A stretch of 64,000 nucleotides of DNA from Methylocella silvestris BL2 (GCF_000021745.1 NC_011666.1:2755001-2819000), one strand, 5' to 3'; shown: positions 17,886 to 26,864, numbered from the stretch's first letter. The notes: generated from the sequence alone by a model not told the origin. Program-made: numbers and translations.

Positions 17886-18724
17886 ATGCGGCCGCGCCTC
17901 GCGCTTTCGTCGTCGGCTGGCCGATCGCGCATTCGCGTTCGCCGATCATTCATAATTACTGGCTGCATCAGCTCGGTCTTGCCGGGCGTTATGAGGCGGT
18001 GGCCGTGGCGCCCCCCGATTTCGCCGATTTTGCGCAAAATCTCGCCGCGCGCGGCTTTGTCGGGGGCAATGTCACGCTGCCGCACAAGCAGAATGCGTTC
18101 GGGCTCGTCGCCGAGGCGACCCATTCGGCGCGACGGCTCGAGGCCGTCAACACGCTGTGGATCGAGGATGGCAGGCTCTACGGCGACAACACCGACTCGG
18201 AAGGATTCCTCTGCGCTCTCGATGAAGCTGCCCCGGGCTGGGAGGCGATCCCCGGCGAGGCCGTGGTGCTCGGCGCCGGCGGCGCGGCGCGCGCGATCGT
18301 CGCGGCGCTGATCGACCGCGGGCGCAGCGTCGTCCTCGCCAATCGAACGCGCGCAAGAGCGGAGGCGATCGCCGCCCATTTTGGCGATGCGCCGAAGGTG
18401 ATCGACTGGCGCGATCTGCCGGCCGCGCTCAAAACGGCGGGGCTTCTGGTCAATACGACGTCGCTCGGGATGAAAGGCCAGCCGCCGCTCGATCTTGACG
18501 TCGCGCTGCTGCCGCAAGACGCCGTCGTCCATGACATCGTCTATTTTCCGCTGGAGACGGCGCTTTTGCGCGCGGCGCGCGCCCGGGGCCTCAGAGTGGC
18601 GCCAGGGCTCGGCATGCTGCTGCATCAGGCGGCTCCGGCCTTCGCGCGCTGGTTCGCGACGCGCCCAAAAGTGACGCCGGAGCTGCGTCGCCTCGTCGAG
18701 GCCGATATTGAAAAAGCGCTTTGA
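17882..18724 (+). CDS. aroE: Shikimate dehydrogenase AroE
   Basis: AroE reduces 3-dehydroshikimate to shikimate with NADPH in aromatic amino-acid synthesis. The 280-residue protein has the substrate-binding GWPIAHSRSPIIHNYWL, the GNVTLPHK motif with the catalytic Lys, the NTDSEGF segment with its Asp, the NADP-binding GAGGAARAIVAAL and the LANRTRARAEAIA stretch. Length and motif order are standard. It is inside the ppsR-maf-aroE-coaE-dnaQ operon, with a 4-bp overlap to maf and a 1-bp overlap to coaE. Confidence 0.96.
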   Translation: MNAAAPRAFVVGWPIAHSRSPIIHNYWLHQLGLAGRYEAVAVAPPDFADFAQNLAARGFVGGNVTLPHKQNAFGLVAEATHSARRLEAVNTLWIEDGRLYGDNTDSEGFLCALDEAAPGWEAIPGEAVVLGAGGAARAIVAALIDRGRSVVLANRTRARAEAIAAHFGDAPKVIDWRDLPAALKTAGLLVNTTSLGMKGQPPLDLDVALLPQDAVVHDIVYFPLETALLRAARARGLRVAPGLGMLLHQAAPAFARWFATRPKVTPELRRLVEADIEKAL

Positions 18725-19329
18725 TGTATGTGCTTGGCCTGACAGGCTCGATCGGCATGGGCAAGACGACGACGGCGGGCATTTTCCGCAAGCTCGGCGT
18801 TCCCGTGCATGATTCGGATGCCGCCGTCCATGCGCTTTATGAGGGCGAAGCGGTCGCCGCCGTCGAGGCCGAATTTCCCGGCGTGACGCGCGAGGGGCGC
18901 ATCGACCGGACTTTGCTTGGGGCCAGGGTGCGCGACGATCCGGTCGCGATGAGGCGCCTCGAGGCGCTGGTGCATCCGATGGTGCGGCGCAAGCGCGAGG
19001 CGTTCTTGCGTGAGGCGGCGTCCGCCGGCCATAAGGTCGCCGTGCTCGACGTGCCGCTTCTGTTCGAAACGGGCGCAGACAAGGAGGTCGACGCCGCTGT
19101 GGTCGTGTCGGCGCCTGAAGCTGTGCAAAAGGCGCGCGTGATCGGCCGGCCGGGCATGACGGCGGAATGGCTTCAGGTCATAATGGAGCGTCAAATGCCG
19201 GACGCCGAAAAGCGCCGGCGGGCGCAATTCATCATCGATACCGGCCGCGGCCTCGTCGAGGCTGAAAATCAGGTGCGCGGCGTGCTGCGCGCCGTCGCCG
19301 CCACGGCGGCGGGCGCTGGCCGAAATTAA
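18724..19329 (+). CDS. coaE: Dephospho-CoA kinase CoaE
   Basis: CoaE adds the 3' phosphate in the last step of coenzyme A synthesis. The 201-residue protein starts MYVLGLTGSIGMGKTTTAG, a P-loop with Thr where Ser is usual, then HDSDAAVHALYEGEA, LVHPMV, and DVPLLFETGADKEVD. The ATG at 18724 overlaps the aroE TGA by one base (TGATG); a TTG three bases upstream is the only alternative. CoaA, the first committed enzyme of the same pathway, is also encoded in this window (27550-28626), in the his cluster. Confidence 0.95.
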   Translation: MYVLGLTGSIGMGKTTTAGIFRKLGVPVHDSDAAVHALYEGEAVAAVEAEFPGVTREGRIDRTLLGARVRDDPVAMRRLEALVHPMVRRKREAFLREAASAGHKVAVLDVPLLFETGADKEVDAAVVVSAPEAVQKARVIGRPGMTAEWLQVIMERQMPDAEKRRRAQFIIDTGRGLVEAENQVRGVLRAVAATAAGAGRN

Positions 19330-19346
19330 ATCGTTAAAGGCCCATC

Positions 19347-20054
19347 TTGCGCGAAATCGTCCTCGATACGGAAACGACCGGCCTCGATCCAAAGCAGGGC
19401 CACAGGATCGTCGAGATCGGCGCCGTCGAGCTTTTGAACTCCATTCCGACGGGGCAGTCCTTCCACGTCTATATCCACCCCGAGCGGGACATGCCCGACG
19501 AGGCGTTCCGGGTGCACGGCATCTCGCTCGAATTTCTGACCGGCAAGCCGCTGTTCGCCGAGATCGTCCCCGCGCTCATCGATTTTTTGGGCGAGGCGAA
19601 GATCATCGCCCATAACGCCGAATTCGATTTCCGCTTTCTCAACGCCGAGTTTTTGCGCGCGGAGGCCGAGCCGCTGGCCTGGGAGCGGGTGGTCGACACG
19701 CTGGCTTTGGCGCGGCGCAGGTTTCCGGGGGCCTCGAACAGCCTCGACGCGCTTTGCGCGCGCTTTGGCGTCGATACCTCGCGCCGCGTCAAACATGGCG
19801 CTTTGCTCGACGCCGAGATTCTGGCCGAGGTCTATGCCGAATTGTGCGGCGGCCGGCAGGCGGCGCTTGTCTTCGGCGGCGGCCTCGGCTCCGACGCCGC
19901 CACAGAGGCCGCGCTGATGCGCGAGCGCCCCGAGCCTTTGGCGCCGCAGCTCAGCCCGCAAGAAGTCGCCGCCCATGCCGCCTTTGTCGCCACCCTCGGC
20001 GAGAAGGCGATCTGGCAGGCCTATCTGTCGCCTCCCGCCGCTGCGGCGGAATAG
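19347..20054 (+). CDS. dnaQ: DNA polymerase III epsilon subunit (proofreading exonuclease)
   Basis: A 235-residue DEDDh exonuclease. Exo I is DTETTGLDP (residues 6-14), Exo II is [14 protein letters not shown] and Exo III-epsilon has His and Asp in HGALLDAE. It gives the 3'-5' proofreading activity of the replicase. The start is TTG at 19347, with AAAGG six bases ahead; no in-frame ATG fits the conserved N-terminus. A weak start may keep the level low. It closes the ppsR operon, 17 bp after coaE. secB, which follows dnaQ in some relatives, is not here. Confidence 0.95.
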   Translation: MREIVLDTETTGLDPKQGHRIVEIGAVELLNSIPTGQSFHVYIHPERDMPDEAFRVHGISLEFLTGKPLFAEIVPALIDFLGEAKIIAHNAEFDFRFLNAEFLRAEAEPLAWERVVDTLALARRRFPGASNSLDALCARFGVDTSRRVKHGALLDAEILAEVYAELCGGRQAALVFGGGLGSDAATEAALMRERPEPLAPQLSPQEVAAHAAFVATLGEKAIWQAYLSPPAAAAE

Positions 20055-20097
20055 GCTTTTTCCGACCGCGAGGGTGGCAACAACGGGTCCGGGCGCC

Positions 20098-20136
20098 CAT
20101 CGTTCGAGACGCCTCTCGGGCGCTGCTCAGGATGAG
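20098..20136 (+). repeat. Intergenic hairpin repeat, copy A
   Basis: CCATCGTTCGAGACGC and GCTCAGGATGAG match the ends of the copies at 33471-33514 and 38771-38820. It lies between convergent dnaQ and glcF. Confidence 0.6.
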
Positions 20137-20157
20137 AATGGCGTTTCGCCGGATCGC

Positions 20158-21456
20158 CTAAATCTCCGCCGGCTTGGGGCCGCCATAGGCGTAGTCGAGC
20201 CATTCGACCGTGTGCAGCACGGGCACGCCCGCGCCGGCGCCGATCTGCGTCATGCAGCCGATATTTCCGGTGGCTATGCCGTCCGGCGCCGTTTTCAGGA
20301 TGTTTTCGATTTTTCGCGCGCGCAATTGCTCGGCGATTTTGGGCTGCAGGATGTTGTAGGTGCCGGCCGAGCCGCAGCACAAATGCCCTTCGGGAACGTC
20401 GCGCACCTCGAAGCCGGCGGCCTTCAAAAGCTCTTTGGGCAGGCTCGTGATTTTTTGCCCATGCTGCATCGAGCAGGCCGAATGATAGGCGAGCGCGGGT
20501 TTTTGCGCGGCGAGGGGCGCCGGCAATTTGAGGCCGCCGAGAAATTCGGTGACGTCCTTGGCGAGGGCGGAGATTTTGGCGGCCTTGGCGGCGTAGGCTT
20601 CATCAAGGCGCAGCATGAAGCCGTAATCCTTGATGACCGTGCCGCAGCCTGACGCCGTGATCAAAATGGCGTCGAGGCCGCCTTTGTCGATCTCGGCAGT
20701 CCAGACGTCGATATTGTGCCTGGCCTGCGCCAGCGCCTCATGCTCCTGGCCGAGATGATGCACCAGCGCGCCGCAGCAGCCTTCCTCGGGCGGCTGCACG
20801 ATTTCGACGCCGAGCCGCGTCAGGAGCCGGATCGCGGCGTCATTGATCGCTGGCCGCAGCACTTTTTGCGCGCAGCCTGCCAGGATGGCGACGCGGGCGA
20901 TGGGTTTTTGCGCGGGGCTGACGCTGGCTTGCGGGAAATCCGTACGCTTTGGCAGGAATCGCGGCGCGAGCCGGAGCATGGCGTTGAGCCGATCCCCCGT
21001 CTGCCCGAATTTCGCCAGCAGCGGCGCTAACGGAGCGGCGAGCGCGGCTCCGCGCAGCGCCAGGCGAAAACGCTCGGGATAGGGCAGGACAAAGCCGAGC
21101 AGCGCGCGCAACGCGCGGTCGGCGAGCGGCCTTTTATAGGTTTCTTCGATGCGCACGCGCGCCTCGTCGACGAGATGCATGTAATTCACGCCCGACGGGC
21201 AGGTCGTCATGCAGGAGAGGCACGACAGGCAGCGGTCGATATGCTTGACCGTCTCGCTGTCGGCAGGGCGGCCATTCTCAAGCATTTCCTTGATGAGATA
21301 GATGCGGCCGCGCGGACTATCGAGCTCGTCGCCGAGCAAGGTGAAGGTCGGACAGGTCGCCGTGCAAAATCCGCAATGCACGCATTTGCGCAGGATCGCT
21401 TCCGAGACGGCAAGGCGAGGGTCGGCGAGCTGTTCCAGTGAAAAATGCGTCTGCAT
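20158..21456 (-). CDS. glcF: Glycolate oxidase iron-sulfur subunit GlcF
   Basis: A 432-residue protein with two 4Fe-4S motifs, CVHCGFCTATCP (near 25-36) and CLSCLSCMTTCPSG (near 75-88). Two CCG-type domains follow (GCCGALVHHLGQ and CCGSAGTYNILQP). It passes electrons from the GlcDE flavoproteins to the respiratory chain when glycolate is oxidised to glyoxylate. The frame is open further upstream, but the ATG at 21456 lies directly after the glcE stop and gives the family start. Cotranscribed with glcE. glcD, normally first in the operon, is absent from this locus. Confidence 0.93.
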   Translation of the reverse strand: MQTHFSLEQLADPRLAVSEAILRKCVHCGFCTATCPTFTLLGDELDSPRGRIYLIKEMLENGRPADSETVKHIDRCLSCLSCMTTCPSGVNYMHLVDEARVRIEETYKRPLADRALRALLGFVLPYPERFRLALRGAALAAPLAPLLAKFGQTGDRLNAMLRLAPRFLPKRTDFPQASVSPAQKPIARVAILAGCAQKVLRPAINDAAIRLLTRLGVEIVQPPEEGCCGALVHHLGQEHEALAQARHNIDVWTAEIDKGGLDAILITASGCGTVIKDYGFMLRLDEAYAAKAAKISALAKDVTEFLGGLKLPAPLAAQKPALAYHSACSMQHGQKITSLPKELLKAAGFEVRDVPEGHLCCGSAGTYNILQPKIAEQLRARKIENILKTAPDGIATGNIGCMTQIGAGAGVPVLHTVEWLDYAYGGPKPAEI

Positions 21457-21457
21457 G

Positions 21458-22663
21458 TCAAACCTGCGCCTGCATCCGGCCGCGCTCCAGAATGCCGTAA
21501 GGGTCAAATTGCGCCTTCAGCCGCTCGGAGAGGGCTTTCAGCGCGGGCGGCTGCGGCTGGAATACAGGGGTCGCAGCGCGCAGCTCGCTGGGCGCCCGGA
21601 TGAGGGTCGCATGTCCGCCGCCATGTACCATGACCGCGCCGCGGATCAGTTCGGCGCCGGCGTCGGGCGCGACGTCGGGGTCGAGCGCGACCCAGACGAG
21701 GCCGCCGGACCAGTCGAACATCGCCTCGCAGGGGAACGCCCGGCTGATGGTCGCGGCGACGCCGGGTCCGGCGGTAGGGGCGACCGAAATCTTCCAGATG
21801 ATTTTCTCGCGCGGCGCGGCGAGCGGGACGACGTCGCGGATCGCCCGCCAGATCGTCTGCGTCGCCTCTGCGCCGAGCCGCTCGGCCGCGCCAAATTCGC
21901 TGAGGGTCGCCTTGAGCCGGTCGAACCGCTCGTTGACCGAGGGGGCGAAGCCTTCGAGCCGCAGCAGCGTCGCGGAAGCGGCAAAACCGAGGCTTTGCGC
22001 GGCGAAAGGCGGCAAATGCGCCGCGCCGGAGACATCCGCGGGCGAACCCATGGCGGCGCAGAGCGCGGCGACGGCAGGCTTCGGAGCAAGTCCGTTGAGG
22101 ACCAGCGTCGCCGCTGTTTCGGCGCGCGGCAGGACTTTGAAATTCACTTCGGTGACGACGGCGAGCGTGCCGAAGGAGCCGGCAAGCCCGCGCGAGAGGT
22201 CATAACCGGTCACATTCTTGACGACCGTGCCGCCCGCCTTGAAAGCCTCGCCGCGGCCGTTGATCGCCTTGACGCCCAGCACATGGTCGCGCGCGGCGCC
22301 CGCCTTGACGCGGCGCGGCCCGGAGAGATTGGCCATCAGGCAGCCGCCGATCGAGCCGGCCCCCGCGCCGAACAGCGCGGAAAAGGATATTGGCTCGAAG
22401 GCGAGCTCCTGGCCGTTGGCGGCGAGCAGCGTCTCGATCGTCTCGATCGGGGTCGCGGCCTGCGCGCAGAGAACGAGTTCTTCGGGCTCATAGAATGTGA
22501 TGCCGGCGAGCTTTGAAAGGTCGAGCCGCCGCGCAGCGTTCCAGGGCGCGCCAAGCGCCGATTTCGAGCCGAGGCCGACAATGGACAGCGGCGCGCGCGC
22601 CTCGGCCGCTTCGCGCACGCTCGCGGCGGCTTCCTCGGGCGTTGTCGGCGTGAGGATGCTCAT
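21458..22663 (-). CDS. glcE: Glycolate oxidase FAD-binding subunit GlcE
   Basis: A 401-residue FAD-linked oxidase of the GlcE type. The FAD-binding PCMH domain shows LSIVGLGSKSALG, FGAGAGSIGGCLMANLSGPRR and VKNVTGYDLSRGLAGSFGTLAVVTEV. GlcE is shorter than GlcD and works with it and GlcF in the membrane-associated glycolate oxidase. The ATG at 22663 is preceded by AGGAAA. The 438 bp upstream hold no glcD, so the catalytic subunit must be elsewhere or be replaced by a GlcD-like protein. Glycolate metabolism would matter for a C1 or CO2-fixing organism, which is a guess. Confidence 0.92.
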   Translation of the reverse strand: MSILTPTTPEEAAASVREAAEARAPLSIVGLGSKSALGAPWNAARRLDLSKLAGITFYEPEELVLCAQAATPIETIETLLAANGQELAFEPISFSALFGAGAGSIGGCLMANLSGPRRVKAGAARDHVLGVKAINGRGEAFKAGGTVVKNVTGYDLSRGLAGSFGTLAVVTEVNFKVLPRAETAATLVLNGLAPKPAVAALCAAMGSPADVSGAAHLPPFAAQSLGFAASATLLRLEGFAPSVNERFDRLKATLSEFGAAERLGAEATQTIWRAIRDVVPLAAPREKIIWKISVAPTAGPGVAATISRAFPCEAMFDWSGGLVWVALDPDVAPDAGAELIRGAVMVHGGGHATLIRAPSELRAATPVFQPQPPALKALSERLKAQFDPYGILERGRMQAQV

Positions 22664-22902
22664 CGAGGCGGCGTTTCCTGTTCTCTTTGACCCGAGTCCT
22701 TCGCCGCGCCGATAAGCGAGCGCTGCGGGACGTCCCGTTTTAGAGCGCGATCGCTGTCTAGGGAAGCGCCCTCGCGGCGCGTCGTGCGCCCCGCTTGCGC
22801 AAAACAATCTTTCGACTGGCCCAAGCTGAGCTGGGCAAAGTTTAATCTGGGCGCTGGGCGCCCGCCCGTTATTTAATCAGATTAGATGGGACGGATCGTT
22901 GT

Positions 22903-22919
22903 TTTTAGAAATTCTAAAA
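22903..22919. promoter_or_regulatory. Candidate enhancer site (inverted repeat) upstream of the sigma-54 promoter
   Basis: TTTTAGA-AAT-TCTAAAA is a perfect 7-bp inverted repeat centred about 106 bp upstream of the predicted start of transcription. That is the usual place for an activator of sigma-54 RNA polymerase. Confidence 0.45.
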
Positions 22920-22990
22920 CTCGCGCCAGGGCCGCATTGATAGAGCGGATTTGAACAAATTATCGTGCGCCAGGGGCCCCCTACGACCAT

Positions 22991-23006
22991 TGGCATAACG
23001 CTTGCA
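22991..23006 (+). promoter_or_regulatory. Sigma-54 (RpoN) -24/-12 promoter
   Basis: TGGCATAACGCTTGCA keeps GG and GC at the required spacing and matches TGGCA-N6-TTGCW. Transcription should start near 23017, giving a leader of about 85 nt before the hydrolase ATG at 23102. Confidence 0.65.
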
Positions 23007-23101
23007 CCATGCAAGTTGCGCTGAAACTTGTAGCTGATCAGTAGACGATCAGGCCGGGGAGAAAGCGCACTTTCTCGACTAATTCTCGCAAGGAATCCTT
23101 G

Positions 23102-25414
23102 ATGATTTCCTCTACTCCCAAACGACGCGCCAGCACAGGCGCGGCGCCAACAGTGTTGCGTTCGTTTCTATCGCGTTCGCTTTTGACGACAACAGCGGGG
23201 CTTGCGCTTCTTTGTGCGACAGTCCCGCTCGCTGTCACCGCGCCGGCCTTCGCGGCCGAGGCGGTCGACCCGACCGCCATCGGCCCGCTCGCCGTCACCT
23301 ATGGCGATTATAAACTTCCAGCAGTAGTCGACCCGCTGGTCGACGACACCGTGGCGACCGAACTGTGGGCGCGTGTCTACCGCCCGGTGAAAATCAGCGG
23401 AAAGCATAATTTCATCATCATGCTGCACGGCAATCACTCCACGTGCGGCCACATGGTTGACGGCAGAGCGGGTCGCGTCGACGACAGCTCGCAATACACC
23501 ATCGACGGCACGTGCCCCGCAGGCTATGTTGTGGCCCCAAGCCATCTTGGCTACGCCTATGTCGCCGAACGGCTCGCCTCCTGGGGCTATATCGTCATCA
23601 GCCTGAACGTCAATCGCGGCATCAACGCCGCCTCGGGCACATCCGCGGATTCTGGCCTCAACATGCGTCGCGGCCGAATGGTGCTGCGCCATCTCCAGCA
23701 GCTGGCGAAATGGAACAACAGAGGTGGAGCGCCCAAGACCCTCGGCTTCAACATGATGGGCAAGCTCGACTTCGCCCATATTGGCCTCATGGGCCACTCG
23801 CGCGGCGGCGAAGGCGTGCTCGCCGCCTATAATCTCTACAACGATCCGGACAGCCCGTGGCCGAAGCTGATCGGTCCGAAGGCGCATTTCGACGCCATGT
23901 TCGAGCTCGCTCCGGTCGACGGGCAGACCAATCGCAGTTTCTACGCCTATAATGTCCCCTGGAGCGTGCTGCTGCCGATGTGCGACGGGGACGTCTCCAA
24001 TCTCGCCGGCGTCAAGGTATTCGACCGCACGCTGCGAAGCCTCGGCGAGACCGTGCCCTATCCGAAGGCGAGCTACACGGTGTGGGGCACCAACCATAAT
24101 TACTACAACACGGAATGGCAGACATCGGATTCAACAGGCTGCAACGGCGACGGCAACGTAGCGCTATTCGACCCCGCCCAGGCGGGATCGGCCAATCAGC
24201 GGACCGCCGGCCTTTACGCCATGATGGCGATGTTCCGCGGCCATCTCGGCAAGAAGCCGGACGCGAGCTTCGCCCAGCTTTTCAATCCGGACTACACGCT
24301 GCCTTTCCAGCTTTCGCGCATCACCACCATCACGCGCGGCTTCAGCAACTACGCTGTCGCACAACAGGCCTATCCGCTTTCGAGCACCGGCACGTTGAGC
24401 AACGCCACGGCGACTTATACCTCCCTCATCTCGCAGTTGTTGCCGAACCATGACCCGACCGTGGTGGCCGGCCTCGTGAACTGGCCGGCTGACCCGGCGA
24501 ACCCGGCGACGAGCTATTTCCAGGCTTCCTGGAGCCCGACCGGACAGTTCATCACGAAGCAGTACAAGACGGTGGAAATGCGCGTCTCGCTGCAATGCGC
24601 CGACGGAACGGTGATCACCGCCAGCGGCTGTTCGATAGGCCCCAACGCCGCGAATGCGAACGGGACGACAGACTTCAACATCGCCGCCGTTCTGAGCGAC
24701 GGAACGCTTTCGCAATCCGTGCCCCTTTCGAAATATGTCAGCGTTCGCGGACCGGTTGGCGGCCCGAGGACCAATCTGTTCCATCCGATCCTGCAGACGG
24801 TGCGGGTGCCGCTGGCCGATCTCGGCCTGCCGGCGGACGCCACGGTCAAGAAGGACTCGACCGGGCCGCTTCTGAAGGCGATAAGACTCACTTTCAACGC
24901 GCCCACCGCGCGTACGGGGGCGATTTATCTGACCGGCATTACCCTGACCGACCTCGTTGCGACGAAGGCGAGGGGATCCGCGCTGGTCGCCATGGAGAGC
25001 GAATCGATGGAGGAACCAGCTCCGCTAACGCCCGTCATGAACAATGGCGCTGTGATCACAGAGCCGCCGGCCGTCATCCTGCCCGCCGGCTCGGTATCCT
25101 CGGTAAGCTATACGCCGACGGTCACGAGCGCGTTCGCGCCCAAGACTCAGACGCCGCCGCCCGCGAAGAAAGTCCAGCTGACGCTGACGAGCCCTGTGCC
25201 CGTCGAAGTCAAGGACTCGCTTCTGACCCTCGACATCGGCGGCAAGACCTTTGTCGAAGGCGGCTATGGCCCGCATGGCGATCTCAAGACCGTCGTCTTC
25301 ACGGTCGATCCGACGGACTTCGCCGCTTTGCCGGATCAGGCTCAGATCTTGTTGAAGAACGGCAGCACGCACCAAAGCTATGGCGCGTTGAAGAAGGGCC
25401 TTCTGAAGAAGTAA
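23102..25414 (+). CDS. Large secreted alpha/beta hydrolase
   Basis: A 770-residue exported protein. The signal peptide is long (about 1-52, ending PAFAAE). The N-terminal hydrolase domain (about 65-400) contains IIMLHGNHSTCGHM, the nucleophile elbow GHSRGGEG and the VWGTNHNYYNTEW segment with a likely catalytic His. The C-terminal 350 residues are beta-rich (repeated LTGITLTDL and LTLTSPVPVEV-type strands) and may be carbohydrate- or surface-binding. Fold and GHSRG resemble lipase/PAF-acetylhydrolase-like proteins; the substrate is unknown. The ATG at 23102 has AAGGA seven bases ahead. Control by sigma-54 is predicted from the upstream sequence. It is monocistronic and divergent from glcE. 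Confidence 0.75.
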   Translation: MISSTPKRRASTGAAPTVLRSFLSRSLLTTTAGLALLCATVPLAVTAPAFAAEAVDPTAIGPLAVTYGDYKLPAVVDPLVDDTVATELWARVYRPVKISGKHNFIIMLHGNHSTCGHMVDGRAGRVDDSSQYTIDGTCPAGYVVAPSHLGYAYVAERLASWGYIVISLNVNRGINAASGTSADSGLNMRRGRMVLRHLQQLAKWNNRGGAPKTLGFNMMGKLDFAHIGLMGHSRGGEGVLAAYNLYNDPDSPWPKLIGPKAHFDAMFELAPVDGQTNRSFYAYNVPWSVLLPMCDGDVSNLAGVKVFDRTLRSLGETVPYPKASYTVWGTNHNYYNTEWQTSDSTGCNGDGNVALFDPAQAGSANQRTAGLYAMMAMFRGHLGKKPDASFAQLFNPDYTLPFQLSRITTITRGFSNYAVAQQAYPLSSTGTLSNATATYTSLISQLLPNHDPTVVAGLVNWPADPANPATSYFQASWSPTGQFITKQYKTVEMRVSLQCADGTVITASGCSIGPNAANANGTTDFNIAAVLSDGTLSQSVPLSKYVSVRGPVGGPRTNLFHPILQTVRVPLADLGLPADATVKKDSTGPLLKAIRLTFNAPTARTGAIYLTGITLTDLVATKARGSALVAMESESMEEPAPLTPVMNNGAVITEPPAVILPAGSVSSVSYTPTVTSAFAPKTQTPPPAKKVQLTLTSPVPVEVKDSLLTLDIGGKTFVEGGYGPHGDLKTVVFTVDPTDFAALPDQAQILLKNGSTHQSYGALKKGLLKK

Positions 25415-25416
25415 CG

Positions 25417-25453
25417 TAAAAAAGCGCATCCGGGAGAAGCCTCGGATGCGCTT
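25417..25453 (-). terminator. Terminator for the SRPBCC gene pair, possibly bidirectional
   Basis: An 11-bp perfect stem (AAGCGCATCCG / CGGATGCGCTT) is followed on the minus strand by a T-run (25423-25418). It ends the two minus-strand SRPBCC genes and may also serve the convergent hydrolase gene. Confidence 0.75.
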
Positions 25454-25511
25454 GTCGCCCTGAAGCAGGAAGGTAAACGCTCCTCCAACCAGCGGCGCCC
25501 TTCGCCGTTCT

Positions 25512-25988
25512 CTATTTCGCCTTGTCGGCGACGCCCTTCAGCCCCGCGTCATAGATTCCGGCGATCGAATCTTGCGCTTTGGCGTTGTCCGAGCCCCTGG
25601 CTTTCTTAAAAGTTCCCGTCCAGGTCAACAGAGAGCCGGAGCCCTTCGGTTTGACTTCGATCGTCGACCGATAGGCCGCGACCGGCAACGGGCTTTCGAG
25701 GATCGCATAGCTGTAGGCCATCGCCTTATCGTCGCGCTTGATCAACTCCTCGACGAGGACGCCGCCGTCCTTCAGGGTCAGCGTCCGGATCGGCCGCCCA
25801 TTCTTGCTCGAAAGCTCGCATTTCGCGATCGCCGGATGCCAGTCGGCGATGCCGCAGAAATCGCCGACCGCCGCCCACACTTTTGCCGGGGCGGCGGGGA
25901 TCTCCGTCGATTTCGTGACCGTGAGCGCCAGAGCAGGCGCGGCGGCGGCCGTCGCGAAACCGGCGGCGTAAAGCAGGGCTTTCGGCAT
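25512..25988 (-). CDS. Exported SRPBCC-family protein (paralogue 1)
   Basis: A 158-residue protein with a signal peptide (about 1-21, ending ALAL) and one START/polyketide-cyclase-like SRPBCC domain. Typical elements are EIPAAPAKVWAAVGDFCGIADWHPAI, TLTLKDGG, YAILESPLPV and LLTWTGTFK. SRPBCC domains make a deep hydrophobic pocket that binds lipids or other apolar ligands. Its periplasmic location recalls MxaD-type proteins linked to methanol dehydrogenase, but no mxa gene is nearby and the link is only structural. It lies 99 bp downstream of a close paralogue, with a shared terminator, and the two are probably one operon born by duplication. Confidence 0.82.
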   Translation of the reverse strand: MPKALLYAAGFATAAAAPALALTVTKSTEIPAAPAKVWAAVGDFCGIADWHPAIAKCELSSKNGRPIRTLTLKDGGVLVEELIKRDDKAMAYSYAILESPLPVAAYRSTIEVKPKGSGSLLTWTGTFKKARGSDNAKAQDSIAGIYDAGLKGVADKAK

Positions 25989-26087
25989 AGGGGCTCCTCG
26001 GGACGCGGCCTCGCAGCGAGCCGCTTGAACCGAAGCGACTGTGACGCTGCCGCTTAAAAGATCAAGGGTTCGCGCGGGCGAGCGGCG

Positions 26088-26561
26088 CTATTTTGTTTTG
26101 TCCGCAATCCCTTTCAGCCCGGCTTCATAAATGCCGCCAATCACCTCTGCCGCCTTGTCGTCGTCGACGCCCTTGGCTTTGAACGTGCCCGCCCAGGTCA
26201 CCTTGGAGCCGGACTCTGTCGGCTCGACTTCGATCGTCGAGACATAGTCCTCGACGGGAAGCGGGCTCTCGATGATGATGTAGCGATAGTTCAGATCGTC
26301 GTCGTCGCGATCTTGCAGCTGCTCAAAAATCGTTCCGCCGCCCTTGAGGGTGAGGGTGCGGAATTGAGCGCCGTCCTTCGTCGAAATCTCGCATTTCTCG
26401 ATTGCGGGATGCCAATCCGCGATGCCGCAGAAATCACCGATCGCCGACCAGACTGTCGCGGCGGGCACGTTGATTTCGGCGGACCGCGACACGTCGACGG
26501 CGAGCGCGGGAATAGCGCCAGCCGCCGTGAGCGCGGCGGCGAGAATGAGCGTCTTGACCAT
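26088..26561 (-). CDS. Exported SRPBCC-family protein (paralogue 2)
   Basis: A 157-residue paralogue of the following gene, with the same layout: signal peptide (about 1-21, ending PALA), then INVPAATVWSAIGDFCGIADWHPAIEKCEI, TLTLKGGG, IIIESPLPVEDY and VTWAGTFKAKG. The conserved FCGIADWHPAI shared by both copies would line the pocket mouth. The frame is open to 26693, but the ATG at 26561 has an excellent GGAGGAAA site and gives the signal peptide. The two copies differ at many positions, so the duplication is not recent. Function unknown. Confidence 0.82.
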   Translation of the reverse strand: MVKTLILAAALTAAGAIPALAVDVSRSAEINVPAATVWSAIGDFCGIADWHPAIEKCEISTKDGAQFRTLTLKGGGTIFEQLQDRDDDDLNYRYIIIESPLPVEDYVSTIEVEPTESGSKVTWAGTFKAKGVDDDKAAEVIGGIYEAGLKGIADKTK

Positions 26562-26727
26562 TTTGCGTTTCCTCCGGTTCCGGCCACGTTGCGGGCCGGT
26601 TGAACCCGAGCGGAAATGTGACCAGAGCTCGACCGCGGTCAAGTCATAAAAGGGAGAGCGCTCATATCGGGGCGGCGGCCCGTCCAACACCACGAAGCCG
26701 ATGCGAAGGCGTGGCCGACGAAATCTC

Positions 26728-26756
26728 TTGAACTATAATAGTGGCTATTATATATT
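26728..26756 (+). promoter_or_regulatory. Toxin-antitoxin promoter with operator in the spacer
   Basis: -35 TTGAAC (26728-26733) and -10 TATATT (26751-26756) are exactly 17 bp apart. The spacer is filled by a perfect inverted repeat TATAATAG-TGG-CTATTATA (26734-26752). A bound antitoxin would block RNA polymerase directly, giving autorepression. Confidence 0.7.
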
Positions 26757-26864
26757 GAATAGGTGGGCCCGTCGCAATCGGGCGCGCTTGTTTCTGCCGA
26801 AAAGGGCGAGAAGTCGTGGTTCAGCTATACAATCGGCTTCGAGCGCGACGCGGCAGAGACGAAA

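Noticed and set aside
26763-26864. In-frame N-terminal extension of the toxin from a GTG
   Set aside because: The family N-terminus begins at MKAYRTRSF (26865); the extension has no family match. It is kept only as a possible leaderless start in the findings.
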